Shown here: positions 17,492 through 26,139 of the stretch, one piece after another | Layout: each line of letters starts with the position of its first letter | Numbering within the stretch: position 1 is the stretch's first letter | Origin: an uncultured Thermoanaerobaculia bacterium | GTDB taxonomy: Bacteria; Acidobacteriota; Thermoanaerobaculia; Multivoradales; Multivoraceae | Direction of reading: 5' to 3' | DNA length: 64,000 bases | Assembly: GCA_951813015.1 (NCBI GenBank) | Contig: CATOTG010000001.1 | Span: 186,001-250,000 of the forward strand | Position numbers and translations under genes: made by a program | The notes under the pieces: generated by a model | Seen by the model: the letters and a program-made list of their open reading frames with translations, nothing else | Told to the model about the DNA's origin: nothing | Databases searched by the model: none

Positions 17492-20400
17492 ATGGCACTG
17501 AACCCCGTCGTCTTCACGGAGAAGGTCGTCCAGAACTTCCTCCGCTACCAGTTGCGGGCCTACCCGTTCGCGGACCCGCGGCTGCATCGGCAGATGCGGG
17601 ATCTGCTGTCCCTTGACCGGGCGCGGCAATCGCCCCTGCTGCAAGGGCCGTTCATCAGCCTCTCACGCCCGTTCCGGGGCGGGGCGACGCCGGCAGAGCT
17701 GGTGGCCGAAGGGTTGTTGCATCCGCACCTGGAGCAGCGCATCCCGGCTGAAATCGAGGAGCTCCACGGCCATCAGGAAGAAGCGATCCGGGCGATCGCA
17801 GGTGGACGTCCCACCCTCATCTCCACGGGTACCGGCTCCGGCAAGACGGAGTGCTTCCTCTACCCGATCGCGAGCCATTGCCTGAATCTGCGTGACCAGG
17901 GGGCTCCGGCTGGCATCAGCGCCGTGATCGTCTACCCGATGAACGCCTTGGCCGAGGATCAGTTGATGCGGCTGCGCTCGTTGCTGGCGGGCACGGGAGT
18001 GTCGTTCGGCATGTACGTCGGCAAGACGCCGGAACACGAGAGCCACGTAGCGGGCATACGCCTGCCGGCAAACGCCTCGCAGGCCGACTATCAGGCGAAG
18101 CTGAAGGAGGTACGGGACAACAAAGGCGGCGAGTCGGTGTTTCCGGCCGAGGAGGTCTGCTCCAGGGACGCGATGCGCTCCGGGGGCGGGCAACCGCGCA
18201 TCCTGCTCACGAACGTGAAGCAGCTGGAGCTGTTGCTCACCCGCCAACGCGATGCCGAGTTGTTCCAGGGGGCCCGGCTCGACCACCTGGTGTTTGACGA
18301 GGCACACACATTCACCGGAGCGATGGGGGCCGAGACCGCCTGTCTGATCCGCCGGCTCCGTGCCTTCTGCGGTCGGCAGGCCACGGACACGGTGTGTGTC
18401 GCCACCTCGGCGACGATCGCGGATCGGGAGGATCCGGGGGCGGCACGCTCGTTCGCCTCGCGGTTCTTCGGCGTATCGGAGCAGTCCGTCGCCACGGTCG
18501 GCGAGGACTACGAGCAGGAGACGTGGAACGACGACCGGCGGCTGCCTCCGCCGCTTGCCGCCAACGACTGCACCGACTCCGAACCACCGACCGACGGCCC
18601 TCCCGGTGGAACCTCCGAGCCTGACCCAAGGGGAGCAGCGGACCTGCTTGCCGAGTGCGTCGAGGCGGTCGAGGAGGCTTCCGCTGGGCCTGGAACGGCA
18701 GTCCGCCGCGTGTTCCGGGCACTCGCTGCCCGCGAGCCCGGTCCGGGGCCGTGGCCCGAAACTCTTTACGACGAGTTGGCCCGCAACGAGATCGTCTACC
18801 AGGTCAGCCGGGCGCTTCCGCGGCCTCGGCCCTTGAGTGAACTGCCGCCTGTTCTTCGCGAGGCGACTGGCCGCGAAACAACGGAGGCCGAGATCCTCGC
18901 CTGGCTGACCCTGGCGGCCGCCGCACGCAAGGGTGGCAAGCCGCTGCTTCGGCCGGTGCTTCACGCTTTCGTCCGCGGCATTCCGGGCGCCGTCGTGTCC
19001 TTCCCCGGCGAGAGCCGGGAGGCCCGGCTGTGGCTCGCCGCCGAAGACGAGATCGAACAACAGAGCGCATCCCGGCGCGGGCAACCCGACGAGCCGGAGA
19101 CACGGTCGGCGCGGTTGCCGCTCCTCACCTGCACCACCTGTGGGCAGCACTACTACACGGCTCACTTGCAGGATTTCTCCTTCGCAGGCAGCCGCCCGGG
19201 AGGAGGCGAGCCGAGCGACCGGGGCGCCTTCTGGCCGCCGCTGGACGAAGCTCTCGGCGGCCGGAGGGTCATCCTCGTCGACCGGCTGATCGGCGGGGAC
19301 GACGATGACACGGAGGATGCCGGCGGGGCCAGAAAGGCCATCGACGTTCTCGAACGCCGCACCGCGCCCCTCTACCTGTGCCGCCGCTGCGGTACGGGCC
19401 ATGCCGAGTCCGGAGCGGGCTGCCTGGGTTGCGGCGCTCCGGGTTCACGGGTGGCCCTTCGCGCCGTGCGCCAGAAACAGGAGCGACCGGGAGTTTTGAC
19501 CAGTTGCCTGTCATGCAACGCCCTCGCCGGGGGCCGCGGACGCTACCGCGAGCCCGCCCGCCCGGTGCGGGCCAGCAACGCCGCCGACGTGCACGTCCTG
19601 GCCCAGGACATGGTCCATCACTCAGAGCGGCCGCGCTTGCTCGTGTTCTGCGACAACCGCCAGGACGCCGCCTTCCAGGCCGGCTGGATGAAGGACCACG
19701 CACGCCGGTTCCGGCTGCGGTCGTTGATGGCGGACGGTCTCAAGGATGGGCACGGGTCGGTAGGCGATCTGACCTGGTTCCTCGACGACACCCTGGAGAA
19801 GAGCGAGGCACTCTCGCGCGCCCTGATCCCGGAGGTCTGGGTAGTGGCCCGACGGGAGACCGCCGGCCAACGCCACCGCAACGAGCGGCGAAAGTTCCTG
19901 CGCATGCAGGTGCTGCGCGAGATCACGGAGTCCGCCCGGCAACCCCTGGGGCTGGAACCCTGGGGACGGATGAAAGTCGACTACGCCGACCTGGACGCTT
20001 CACTGCCGTGGATGAAGGACCACGCAAACCGGCTCGGGCTGCCGCCGGAATCCATGCGCGAGGGGGTCGCCGCCGCACTCGACCACGTTCGACGGCAGAA
20101 GGTCCTCTACGACGCGGAGTATCTGACCTTCACCCGGAACCGCCTCGCTGGCGACCTGGAGATCCAGCAGGGCTATCTCCGGCGGACCGGCGGACCGAAG
20201 GGGGTCAAGTTGAAACGCGGCCCCGGAGACGATCGCAGCCGCGTCCTGCAGTGGCTGAGCGAGGGCGGCCAGACCACGATGAGGCAGATGGCCGCGAAGT
20301 GGGGCGCCGAGCCGGAGCAGGCCGAGGAGCTGCTGCGGAGCTTGTTCGAGATGCTGGCCGAGCGCGGCCTGCTGAAGCAGGTGCAGCTTCTGGGGGCCCG

Positions 20401-23400
20401 CGGTCGCCCGATGCCAAACGCCAGCGGCGTCTACCAGGTCGACGCCGACCTGATCGAACTGTCGCCCCATCAGGGCGTCTTCCGCTGCCGCAGCTGCCGC
20501 GCCCGCACCGTCCGCCGGACGCCGCACGACCGCTGCCCGGCCTGGCGGTGCAACGGCACGCTGGAATGGCTGCGCGAAGACCCGGACGACTACGACCTGC
20601 AACTCCTCGACGGCGACTACTCCATGTTGCGTCCAGAAGAGCATACGGCGATGGTTCCGCACGGCGAGCGGGAACGGCTGGAGAATCTGTTCAAGGGCAA
20701 GAGCGACGCGGTCAACTGCTTCGTCTGCACGGCGACCCTGGAACTCGGCGTGGACATCGGGGCTCTCGACGCCGTGCTGATGCGGAACGTGCCGCCGCTT
20801 CCAGCGAACTACTGGCAGCGGGCCGGGCGGGCTGGCAGACGGCATCGGATGGCCGTCAACCTGACCTACTGCAGGCCGGTCTCTCACGACCGCGCGTACT
20901 TCACCCAGCCCGAGAAGCTGCTCGGCGGGCGCGTCGACCCGCCAGCCATCCATCTAGGCAACGACGTGATGGTCAGGAAGCACGTCAACGCATCGGTCTT
21001 GACCGGGCTCCAGCGGCTCAGCCGCGGCGGGGCTGGCCAAGGCGATCTTTCGACGACGGAGAAAGAGCGCATCCAGGCTGCCCTTGAGAACTGCCTGCCC
21101 CGTCAAATCTCTTCCTGGCTCTTCGATGGCGACGCGGTGCGGACCGCCCCCTTCGACTTCGGGCCTCTCTCCGAGATCATCCGCCGCCACCGCACATCCC
21201 TCCTCGCCCAAACGGAGGCCGCCTTTGCCCAGGGTTGGCCGGAGGCGGACGCGGCGGCCGTCGCCCCGGATGTCCTCGGCCGCTACGTCGACGAGTTCAC
21301 CAACGGCCTCGAGGAATCCGCGCGGTCTCTGAGGCGGCGGCTGGACTGGGCGCGCGGGCAGATGGAGCGGCTGAACGAGATCCGTCGCCAGAATGCCACC
21401 CTCGATCCCGAAGAGAAGGACCTGTTCCGCCGCTGCGAGCGACTCGTCGAACGGCTGAAAGGGCGGCGGCGCCTGAGTCGCCGCGATGCCCAGGGCCACC
21501 ACGACGCGAACACGTTCAACGTGCTGGCGGCGCAGGGGTTCCTGCCGGGCTACGGCCTCGAGACGGGTTCCGTGCAGGCGATGGCGGAAGTTCCCTTCTG
21601 GCACTCCGGGGCGGCGCTCGCCTTCGACCTGCCGCGGCCGACCGGAATCGCTCTCAGGGAGTACGTCCCGGGCAACCTGATCTACGCCAACGGGCACCGG
21701 TTCGTCGCCCGGCGTTTCCTGCGCTCAGCCGGCGAGGACCGGGAGGAGATGCCGGCCTTCGAAGTCTCGGTCGAGCGCCAGGCGGTTCGGCAGTGCGATC
21801 CAGGGTCGCCGGCTTCCCTGCTCGCAAGCCTGGCCCTGAGGACTCTGGCGGTGTGCGACGTGCAGTTGGCGCACCAGTCGCAGATATCGGACGACGAGGA
21901 CTACCGCTTCCAGATGGGGGTCGCGGTCCACGGCCTCGAGCGCGGAGGCCACCGAGGAGGCCGGGCCTTCCGATGGAGCGAGCAGGACGTACTGCTGCGC
22001 GTCGGAGTCGAACTGCGGCTGGTCAACGTCGGTTCTTCGGCGGCAATCGCTGCGGATTCGCGTCTGGGATACCCGGTGTGCACGGTTTGCGGGCAGAGCG
22101 TGTCCCCTCTGTCCTCACAGCGGCAACAGGCGGAATTCGAGAAGGGCCACCGGGAACGGTGCGGACGTCCGGTTGACCGCATCGGCTTTCATGCGGACCT
22201 GACCGCCGATGTCCTGTCCCTGCCCGGTCTGCCGGATCCGACAACCGCCTACAGCGTGTTGGAAGCGCTTCGCTTCGGCGCCGCGCAGGTACTCGACATG
22301 CACATGGACGACCTGCAGATCCTCGTCGCGGGGCAGGTCGATCGGTCGGAGGTGGACGCCTTGCTGTGGGACCCGATGCCGGGCGGTTCGGGCCTGCTCG
22401 ACCAACTCGTCGAACGGTTCGACGAGGTCGCTCAGGCAGCCGAGGACGTCGTGGGCGGCTGCGCTTCCGCCTGCGGCCACTCCTGCGTCGACTGCCTCCA
22501 GACTTTCCGCAACGGCTACTACCACCGGCATCTCGACCGCCATGCGGCGCTGGAGTGTCTGGGCAACTGGGGCGGTCGGCTGTCGTTCTCCCACGAGATC
22601 CCCGCGGCCGCGCCGGCCGGGCACGAGCCGGACGGGCAACCCGTCAACGAAGCGGAACGGAAGCTCCGGCGCCTGCTCGCCGCCGCAGGGTTCGAGGCAG
22701 GCGTTCGCGGCGAGCAGATCCGTCTCGGACCCGGCCTCGGCACGACGACGCCGGACGTCATCTTTCGCGGTCGAGGCGGCGCGCCGGACGTCTGCATCTA
22801 TCTCGACGGCCTGAGCGAACGGCTTCACGGGAATCCGCGAACAGCCGAGCAGGACCGCGAGATCCGCTACTGGCTTCGTCAGCGAGGCGACGAAGTGGTT
22901 GAAATCAGCGTCACCGACCTGGACGACTCCGGGGCAATGACTCGGCACTTCCGCAGACTGGCGTTGTATCTCGGCGACGACGACGTGCGCAAGAGAGTTG
23001 GCGACGACTCCGGGTGGTTCGACGCGGCGCCCAAGCCTGGAACCGCGGAGGAGATGCGGCAGGACAGCGGCGACCTGCTCCGCTTCGTGGAGCCGACGTC
23101 AGAGAACCGCTACCGGAGCTGCGTGCCGTTTCTGAACGACCTCGAAGCCGCGGCAGGCGATTTCGGCGAAGCTCACGGCCTCCTGAGCGATGGTTCAGGC
23201 GCCGCAACACGCTGGATCAACGTCGACTCGGGGCGGCGGCTCACGACCGACATGTTCGCCGCCAGGGTGGTCGGACGGTCGATGGCGCCGCGCATTCCCG
23301 ACGGCGCCATCTGCCTCTTCCGCAAGGGCGTCGCTGGCAGCCGCAGCGGGCGGATCGTCCTGGCGCGTCTCCGGGACGCCGCCGACCCGGAAACGGGCGA

Positions 23401-23590
23401 GCGCTTCACCGTGAAGCGCTACCGCAGCGAGAAACGCTCGGCAACCAACGGCCCCTGGCGCCACGTACGGATCACGCTGGAACCGTTGAACCCCGAGTTC
23501 GCACCGATTGAGCTGACCGCAGAAAACAACCGTGGTTCGGGTGCAGTCGACATCCTCGCCGAGTTCCTCGACGTGCTGCCGCGACCTTGA
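17492..23590 (+). CDS. DEAH helicase - DUF1998 - nuclease-like - S24 peptidase-like fusion
   Basis: A 2,032-residue protein. The helicase core shows Walker A TGTGSGKT (112-119), DEAH (269-272), ATSATIAD and motif VI QRAGRAGRR (from 1109). Several CxxC zinc knuckles interrupt it. A DUF1998 cysteine cluster is at 1657, 1661, 1665 and 1668 (CASACGHSCVDC). At 1700-1830 lies a compact domain with TTPDVIF (D1755) and IYLDG (1769-1773), resembling Vsr/DUF559-type PD-(D/E)xK nucleases. The last ~150 residues are LexA/S24-like: GRSMAPRIPDG with Ser1930 and FTVKRY with Lys1975, the expected Ser-Lys dyad. The helicase part resembles MrfA-type and DISARM helicases. It likely senses or processes foreign DNA; the S24 domain may cleave itself or a partner. 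It stands just upstream of the ubiquitin-like operon on the same strand. Confidence 0.8.
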   Translation: MALNPVVFTEKVVQNFLRYQLRAYPFADPRLHRQMRDLLSLDRARQSPLLQGPFISLSRPFRGGATPAELVAEGLLHPHLEQRIPAEIEELHGHQEEAIRAIAGGRPTLISTGTGSGKTECFLYPIASHCLNLRDQGAPAGISAVIVYPMNALAEDQLMRLRSLLAGTGVSFGMYVGKTPEHESHVAGIRLPANASQADYQAKLKEVRDNKGGESVFPAEEVCSRDAMRSGGGQPRILLTNVKQLELLLTRQRDAELFQGARLDHLVFDEAHTFTGAMGAETACLIRRLRAFCGRQATDTVCVATSATIADREDPGAARSFASRFFGVSEQSVATVGEDYEQETWNDDRRLPPPLAANDCTDSEPPTDGPPGGTSEPDPRGAADLLAECVEAVEEASAGPGTAVRRVFRALAAREPGPGPWPETLYDELARNEIVYQVSRALPRPRPLSELPPVLREATGRETTEAEILAWLTLAAAARKGGKPLLRPVLHAFVRGIPGAVVSFPGESREARLWLAAEDEIEQQSASRRGQPDEPETRSARLPLLTCTTCGQHYYTAHLQDFSFAGSRPGGGEPSDRGAFWPPLDEALGGRRVILVDRLIGGDDDDTEDAGGARKAIDVLERRTAPLYLCRRCGTGHAESGAGCLGCGAPGSRVALRAVRQKQERPGVLTSCLSCNALAGGRGRYREPARPVRASNAADVHVLAQDMVHHSERPRLLVFCDNRQDAAFQAGWMKDHARRFRLRSLMADGLKDGHGSVGDLTWFLDDTLEKSEALSRALIPEVWVVARRETAGQRHRNERRKFLRMQVLREITESARQPLGLEPWGRMKVDYADLDASLPWMKDHANRLGLPPESMREGVAAALDHVRRQKVLYDAEYLTFTRNRLAGDLEIQQGYLRRTGGPKGVKLKRGPGDDRSRVLQWLSEGGQTTMRQMAAKWGAEPEQAEELLRSLFEMLAERGLLKQVQLLGARGRPMPNASGVYQVDADLIELSPHQGVFRCRSCRARTVRRTPHDRCPAWRCNGTLEWLREDPDDYDLQLLDGDYSMLRPEEHTAMVPHGERERLENLFKGKSDAVNCFVCTATLELGVDIGALDAVLMRNVPPLPANYWQRAGRAGRRHRMAVNLTYCRPVSHDRAYFTQPEKLLGGRVDPPAIHLGNDVMVRKHVNASVLTGLQRLSRGGAGQGDLSTTEKERIQAALENCLPRQISSWLFDGDAVRTAPFDFGPLSEIIRRHRTSLLAQTEAAFAQGWPEADAAAVAPDVLGRYVDEFTNGLEESARSLRRRLDWARGQMERLNEIRRQNATLDPEEKDLFRRCERLVERLKGRRRLSRRDAQGHHDANTFNVLAAQGFLPGYGLETGSVQAMAEVPFWHSGAALAFDLPRPTGIALREYVPGNLIYANGHRFVARRFLRSAGEDREEMPAFEVSVERQAVRQCDPGSPASLLASLALRTLAVCDVQLAHQSQISDDEDYRFQMGVAVHGLERGGHRGGRAFRWSEQDVLLRVGVELRLVNVGSSAAIAADSRLGYPVCTVCGQSVSPLSSQRQQAEFEKGHRERCGRPVDRIGFHADLTADVLSLPGLPDPTTAYSVLEALRFGAAQVLDMHMDDLQILVAGQVDRSEVDALLWDPMPGGSGLLDQLVERFDEVAQAAEDVVGGCASACGHSCVDCLQTFRNGYYHRHLDRHAALECLGNWGGRLSFSHEIPAAAPAGHEPDGQPVNEAERKLRRLLAAAGFEAGVRGEQIRLGPGLGTTTPDVIFRGRGGAPDVCIYLDGLSERLHGNPRTAEQDREIRYWLRQRGDEVVEISVTDLDDSGAMTRHFRRLALYLGDDDVRKRVGDDSGWFDAAPKPGTAEEMRQDSGDLLRFVEPTSENRYRSCVPFLNDLEAAAGDFGEAHGLLSDGSGAATRWINVDSGRRLTTDMFAARVVGRSMAPRIPDGAICLFRKGVAGSRSGRIVLARLRDAADPETGERFTVKRYRSEKRSATNGPWRHVRITLEPLNPEFAPIELTAENNRGSGAVDILAEFLDVLPRP

Positions 23591-23599
23591 CGCGGCTGC

Positions 23600-23730
23600 G
23601 GACGTGGATGGACGATCGGAGCGCCGAAGCTCTCGCCACGGAGCTCCGTGCGCCGGTTCATCAGTCAGACCGCCCTGACGCCCGTTGAGTGGCGGAGGCG
23701 GTTCCAGCGTGCGTGGCGCCTGGCCGGGAT
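23600..23730 (+). pseudogene. AraC-family regulator, HTH remnant
   Basis: WMDDRSAEALA in one frame followed by LSPRSSVRRFISQTALTPVE in another reproduces the second helix-turn-helix of AraC-type regulators (family pattern MSPRxxxRRFxxxTGxxPxxW). The rest is missing and a frameshift separates the two parts. It is a small fossil between the helicase and the ubiquitin-like gene. Confidence 0.45.
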
Positions 23731-23844
23731 CTCCTCCCCGGGGCGGTATAGTCGGCCATCCGGGTGCACGAAACGCCGGCCGGCGCCGCGGCCAAACCGC
23801 CTCCGCTCAAGAAGATGGTCTCCCGGCAGAGGAAACCCCGCAGC

Positions 23845-24300
23845 ATGATCCATCTCACCATCAACGGCCAGCGCTTCGAGTGTCCACGGAAACGCGTCTC
23901 TGTCGAATGGCTCCTGGAGCAGGTCGGCAGCAGGACGAAAGACGCCGAGCTCGTGCGCGAGGACACCGGCGAGACGTGGTGCGCCCTGTCCACCGAAGTC
24001 GAGTTGCGCGACGGGGACAGCTTCGAGGTCAAGGCGCGTCTGGATCCGCCGGCTCGAGAGCCGGGAATCCACTACACAGTGAACGGAGAGCCGCAGGTCA
24101 CAACGAAGACACCGATGACCCTTGAGGAGATCCTGCGTGTCGCGGGCGCGGACGCCGCAATCGACCTCGGTCAGCTGGAGAGCTACTACCTCGACAACGT
24201 ACGAACAGCCGAGAGGTACGAGCACCTCGACGATGACGTGCCGATCGTCGACTGCGACCAGTTCGTGGCGCTCTACGCCGGACCGACGCCCGTAGCCTGA
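23845..24300 (+). CDS. Multi-ubiquitin protein, two ubiquitin-like domains
   Basis: A 151-residue protein made of two consecutive beta-grasp units of the Multi_ubiq type. Unit one (1-65) starts MIHLTINGQRFECPRKRVSV and ends GDSFEVKARL. Unit two (about 72-151) starts HYTVNGEPQVTTKTPMTLEE and ends QFVALYAGPTPVA. Such proteins are encoded with E1, E2 and JAB proteins in bacterial ubiquitin-like systems, several of which act in phage defence. No Gly-Gly is present at the C-terminus, which closes with PTPVA. ATG 23845 follows agaggaa with good spacing; ATG 23815 is possible. It is the first gene of a four-gene operon; the next start lies four bases beyond its stop. Confidence 0.8.
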   Translation: MIHLTINGQRFECPRKRVSVEWLLEQVGSRTKDAELVREDTGETWCALSTEVELRDGDSFEVKARLDPPAREPGIHYTVNGEPQVTTKTPMTLEEILRVAGADAAIDLGQLESYYLDNVRTAERYEHLDDDVPIVDCDQFVALYAGPTPVA

Positions 24301-24304
24301 GGAA

Positions 24305-24685
24305 GTGCTCGAAACCATCGCCCGAGAGCTGCGGGAACTCGGGATGGAGGCCCGCATCGTTCCTTCCTGGAACGGTCCGGGGGGCGCAGGTATCGTCTTC
24401 CCGCTCCGTCCCCCAAGTGGGCGCTTCAGGGGGCAGATCCTGCAGCTTGGCCTGAGCTTTCAGGAGGACGCCTACCCCGAGTACCCGCCGCACTTCGTCC
24501 ACTTTCGCCAGGAAGAGATCGGGGGCGCGCACTTCACGATCCACTCGAAGCACGAGTTCGAAGGCGCCGAATGGTGGGCCTTCAGCCTTCCTCCGAGCGA
24601 CTTCTGGGACCGTCTGGCGCCGGCGGAGAAGAACATGCGGACCTTCGTCCGGCGCCATCTGTTTCGCGTCCTGGAGCAACTGTGA
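24305..24685 (+). CDS. E2-like protein without cysteine
   Basis: A 126-residue protein with the order of an E2/UBC fold: N-terminal helix, beta strands, then the FQEDAYPEYPPHFVHF segment, which mirrors the YPxxPP turn of E2s. It ends with a C-terminal helix. The translated protein contains no cysteine at all, so it cannot form the E2 thioester. His residues are frequent (HFVHF, HFTIHSKHEF). Prokaryotic E2-like families beside multi-ubiquitin genes are known; some may be non-catalytic and bind the modifier or the target. The start is GTG 24305, preceded by tgagga. Its stop overlaps the GTG of the JAB-E1 gene by four bases. Confidence 0.65.
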   Translation: MLETIARELRELGMEARIVPSWNGPGGAGIVFPLRPPSGRFRGQILQLGLSFQEDAYPEYPPHFVHFRQEEIGGAHFTIHSKHEFEGAEWWAFSLPPSDFWDRLAPAEKNMRTFVRRHLFRVLEQL

Positions 24686-26139
24686 CCTTCGAGGCGGCGC
24701 TGATCGAGTCGGTCCACGATGCAGCTTGTCGTCACCTGTTGGCCCATCTGCGCTCGGGCAGGCGGCAGGAAGATCTCTGCTTCGCGCTGTGGCGGCCAGG
24801 TACCGGCGCCAGCCGGACGACCGCGCTGATCTCGGAACTCGTCCTGCCGGAGAACGGGGAACGAACGCTGCACGGCGGTGCGAGCTTTCAACCGGACTTC
24901 CTGTCGCGAGCCCTTCGCCTCGCCTGCGAGAAGAACGCCGGTCTGGCCTTTCTGCACAGCCATCCAACAGCCGGTTGGCAGGGCATGAGCCGTGCGGATG
25001 TCAAGGCCGAACGGGACCGCATCGGCGGGCCGGCTCGAGCCACGGGCCTGCCGCTCGCAGGGCTGACCCTCGGAACGGATGAGTCGTGGAGCGCGCGTTT
25101 CTGGAACTGGAAGGACGGCGAATTCGAGCGAACGTGGTGCCGGAAGGTGAGGGTCGTCGGTCGTCGCCTGCGGCTGACCTGGAACGACGCGTTGGCGCCG
25201 CCGCCTCGCCGGCGGGCCGTTCTCCGGCGCACAACCGATACCTGGGGCGGCGCCCGCCAGGCAGATCTGGCCCGACTGCGGGTCGGCATCGTGGGGCTCG
25301 GGAGCGTCGGGTGCTTCGTCGCGGAAACCCTCGCCCGCATCGGCGTCGCAAGCATCGTTCTCGTGGACGCGGACCGGGTGGAGCGCCACAATCTGGACCG
25401 TCTCTTGTACGCAGGCGAGAATGACATCGGCCGCCTCAAGGTCGAACTCGCGGCCGAGAGCCTGCGCCGGTCGGCGACGGCAGCGGACTTCGAGGTCGAG
25501 ACCCACGCCGGCTGGCTCCAGCGGCGGGATTGCTATCGCGCCGCGCTCGACTGCGATGTCCTGTTCTCCTGCGTCGACCGCCCCCTTCCGAAGGACCTCG
25601 TGAACCACATCGCCTACGCCCACTGCATCCCCGTCGTCTTCGGGGGCGTTTTCGTCGACACGAAGCGGGACGGCGCCCTGGGCCAGGCCGCCTGGAGCGT
25701 GGTCCGCGCCGGGCCCGGAAGACGCTGCCTGCGATGCGACGGGCAATACACGACCTCGGACGTCGCCATGGAGCGCGACGGTTCTCTGGACGACCCGAGC
25801 TACGTCGCCAGGCTCGCCGGCGGCAGACCCATGAATCAGAACGTGTTCCCGTTCAGCGCCAATCTCGCCAGTCTGATGACGCTCGAGATGCTCCGCATGG
25901 TTGTCGGCGACGCATGGTGGCCTCGGAACGCCGGCAAGCTGGACTACAGCTACGTGCCGAACGCACTCAGCACGGAAGATCGGCCGTGCCGCCGCCACTG
26001 TGAAGTCGCAGCCCGAACGGCGCTGGGAGATCGGGTCGTCTATCCGTTCCTCGATCCGGCGCCGCGTCTCGGCAGCCGCGGGCTGATGGCTCGACTGCGG
26101 AGCCGGCTGCGGAAGGTCGTGGGCAGGAGCGGGTCATGA
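24682..26139 (+). CDS. JAB metalloprotease - E1 (ThiF) fusion
   Basis: A 485-residue two-domain protein. The N-terminal JAB/JAMM domain (about 1-150) has His92-Ser-His94 and Ser103-x-x-Asp106, i.e. HSHPTAGWQGMSRAD, the zinc site of deubiquitinase-like proteases. The C-terminal ThiF/E1 domain has the nucleotide loop GLGSVG at 205-210, VDADRVERHNLDR after it, and the CLRC / CRRHC pairs that bind structural zinc in this family. One polypeptide therefore combines activation and removal or processing of a ubiquitin-like modifier, presumably the multi-ubiquitin protein two genes upstream. GTG 24682 overlaps the E2-like stop; the stop in turn overlaps the next ATG (ATGA). Confidence 0.85.
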   Translation: MTFEAALIESVHDAACRHLLAHLRSGRRQEDLCFALWRPGTGASRTTALISELVLPENGERTLHGGASFQPDFLSRALRLACEKNAGLAFLHSHPTAGWQGMSRADVKAERDRIGGPARATGLPLAGLTLGTDESWSARFWNWKDGEFERTWCRKVRVVGRRLRLTWNDALAPPPRRRAVLRRTTDTWGGARQADLARLRVGIVGLGSVGCFVAETLARIGVASIVLVDADRVERHNLDRLLYAGENDIGRLKVELAAESLRRSATAADFEVETHAGWLQRRDCYRAALDCDVLFSCVDRPLPKDLVNHIAYAHCIPVVFGGVFVDTKRDGALGQAAWSVVRAGPGRRCLRCDGQYTTSDVAMERDGSLDDPSYVARLAGGRPMNQNVFPFSANLASLMTLEMLRMVVGDAWWPRNAGKLDYSYVPNALSTEDRPCRRHCEVAARTALGDRVVYPFLDPAPRLGSRGLMARLRSRLRKVVGRSGS

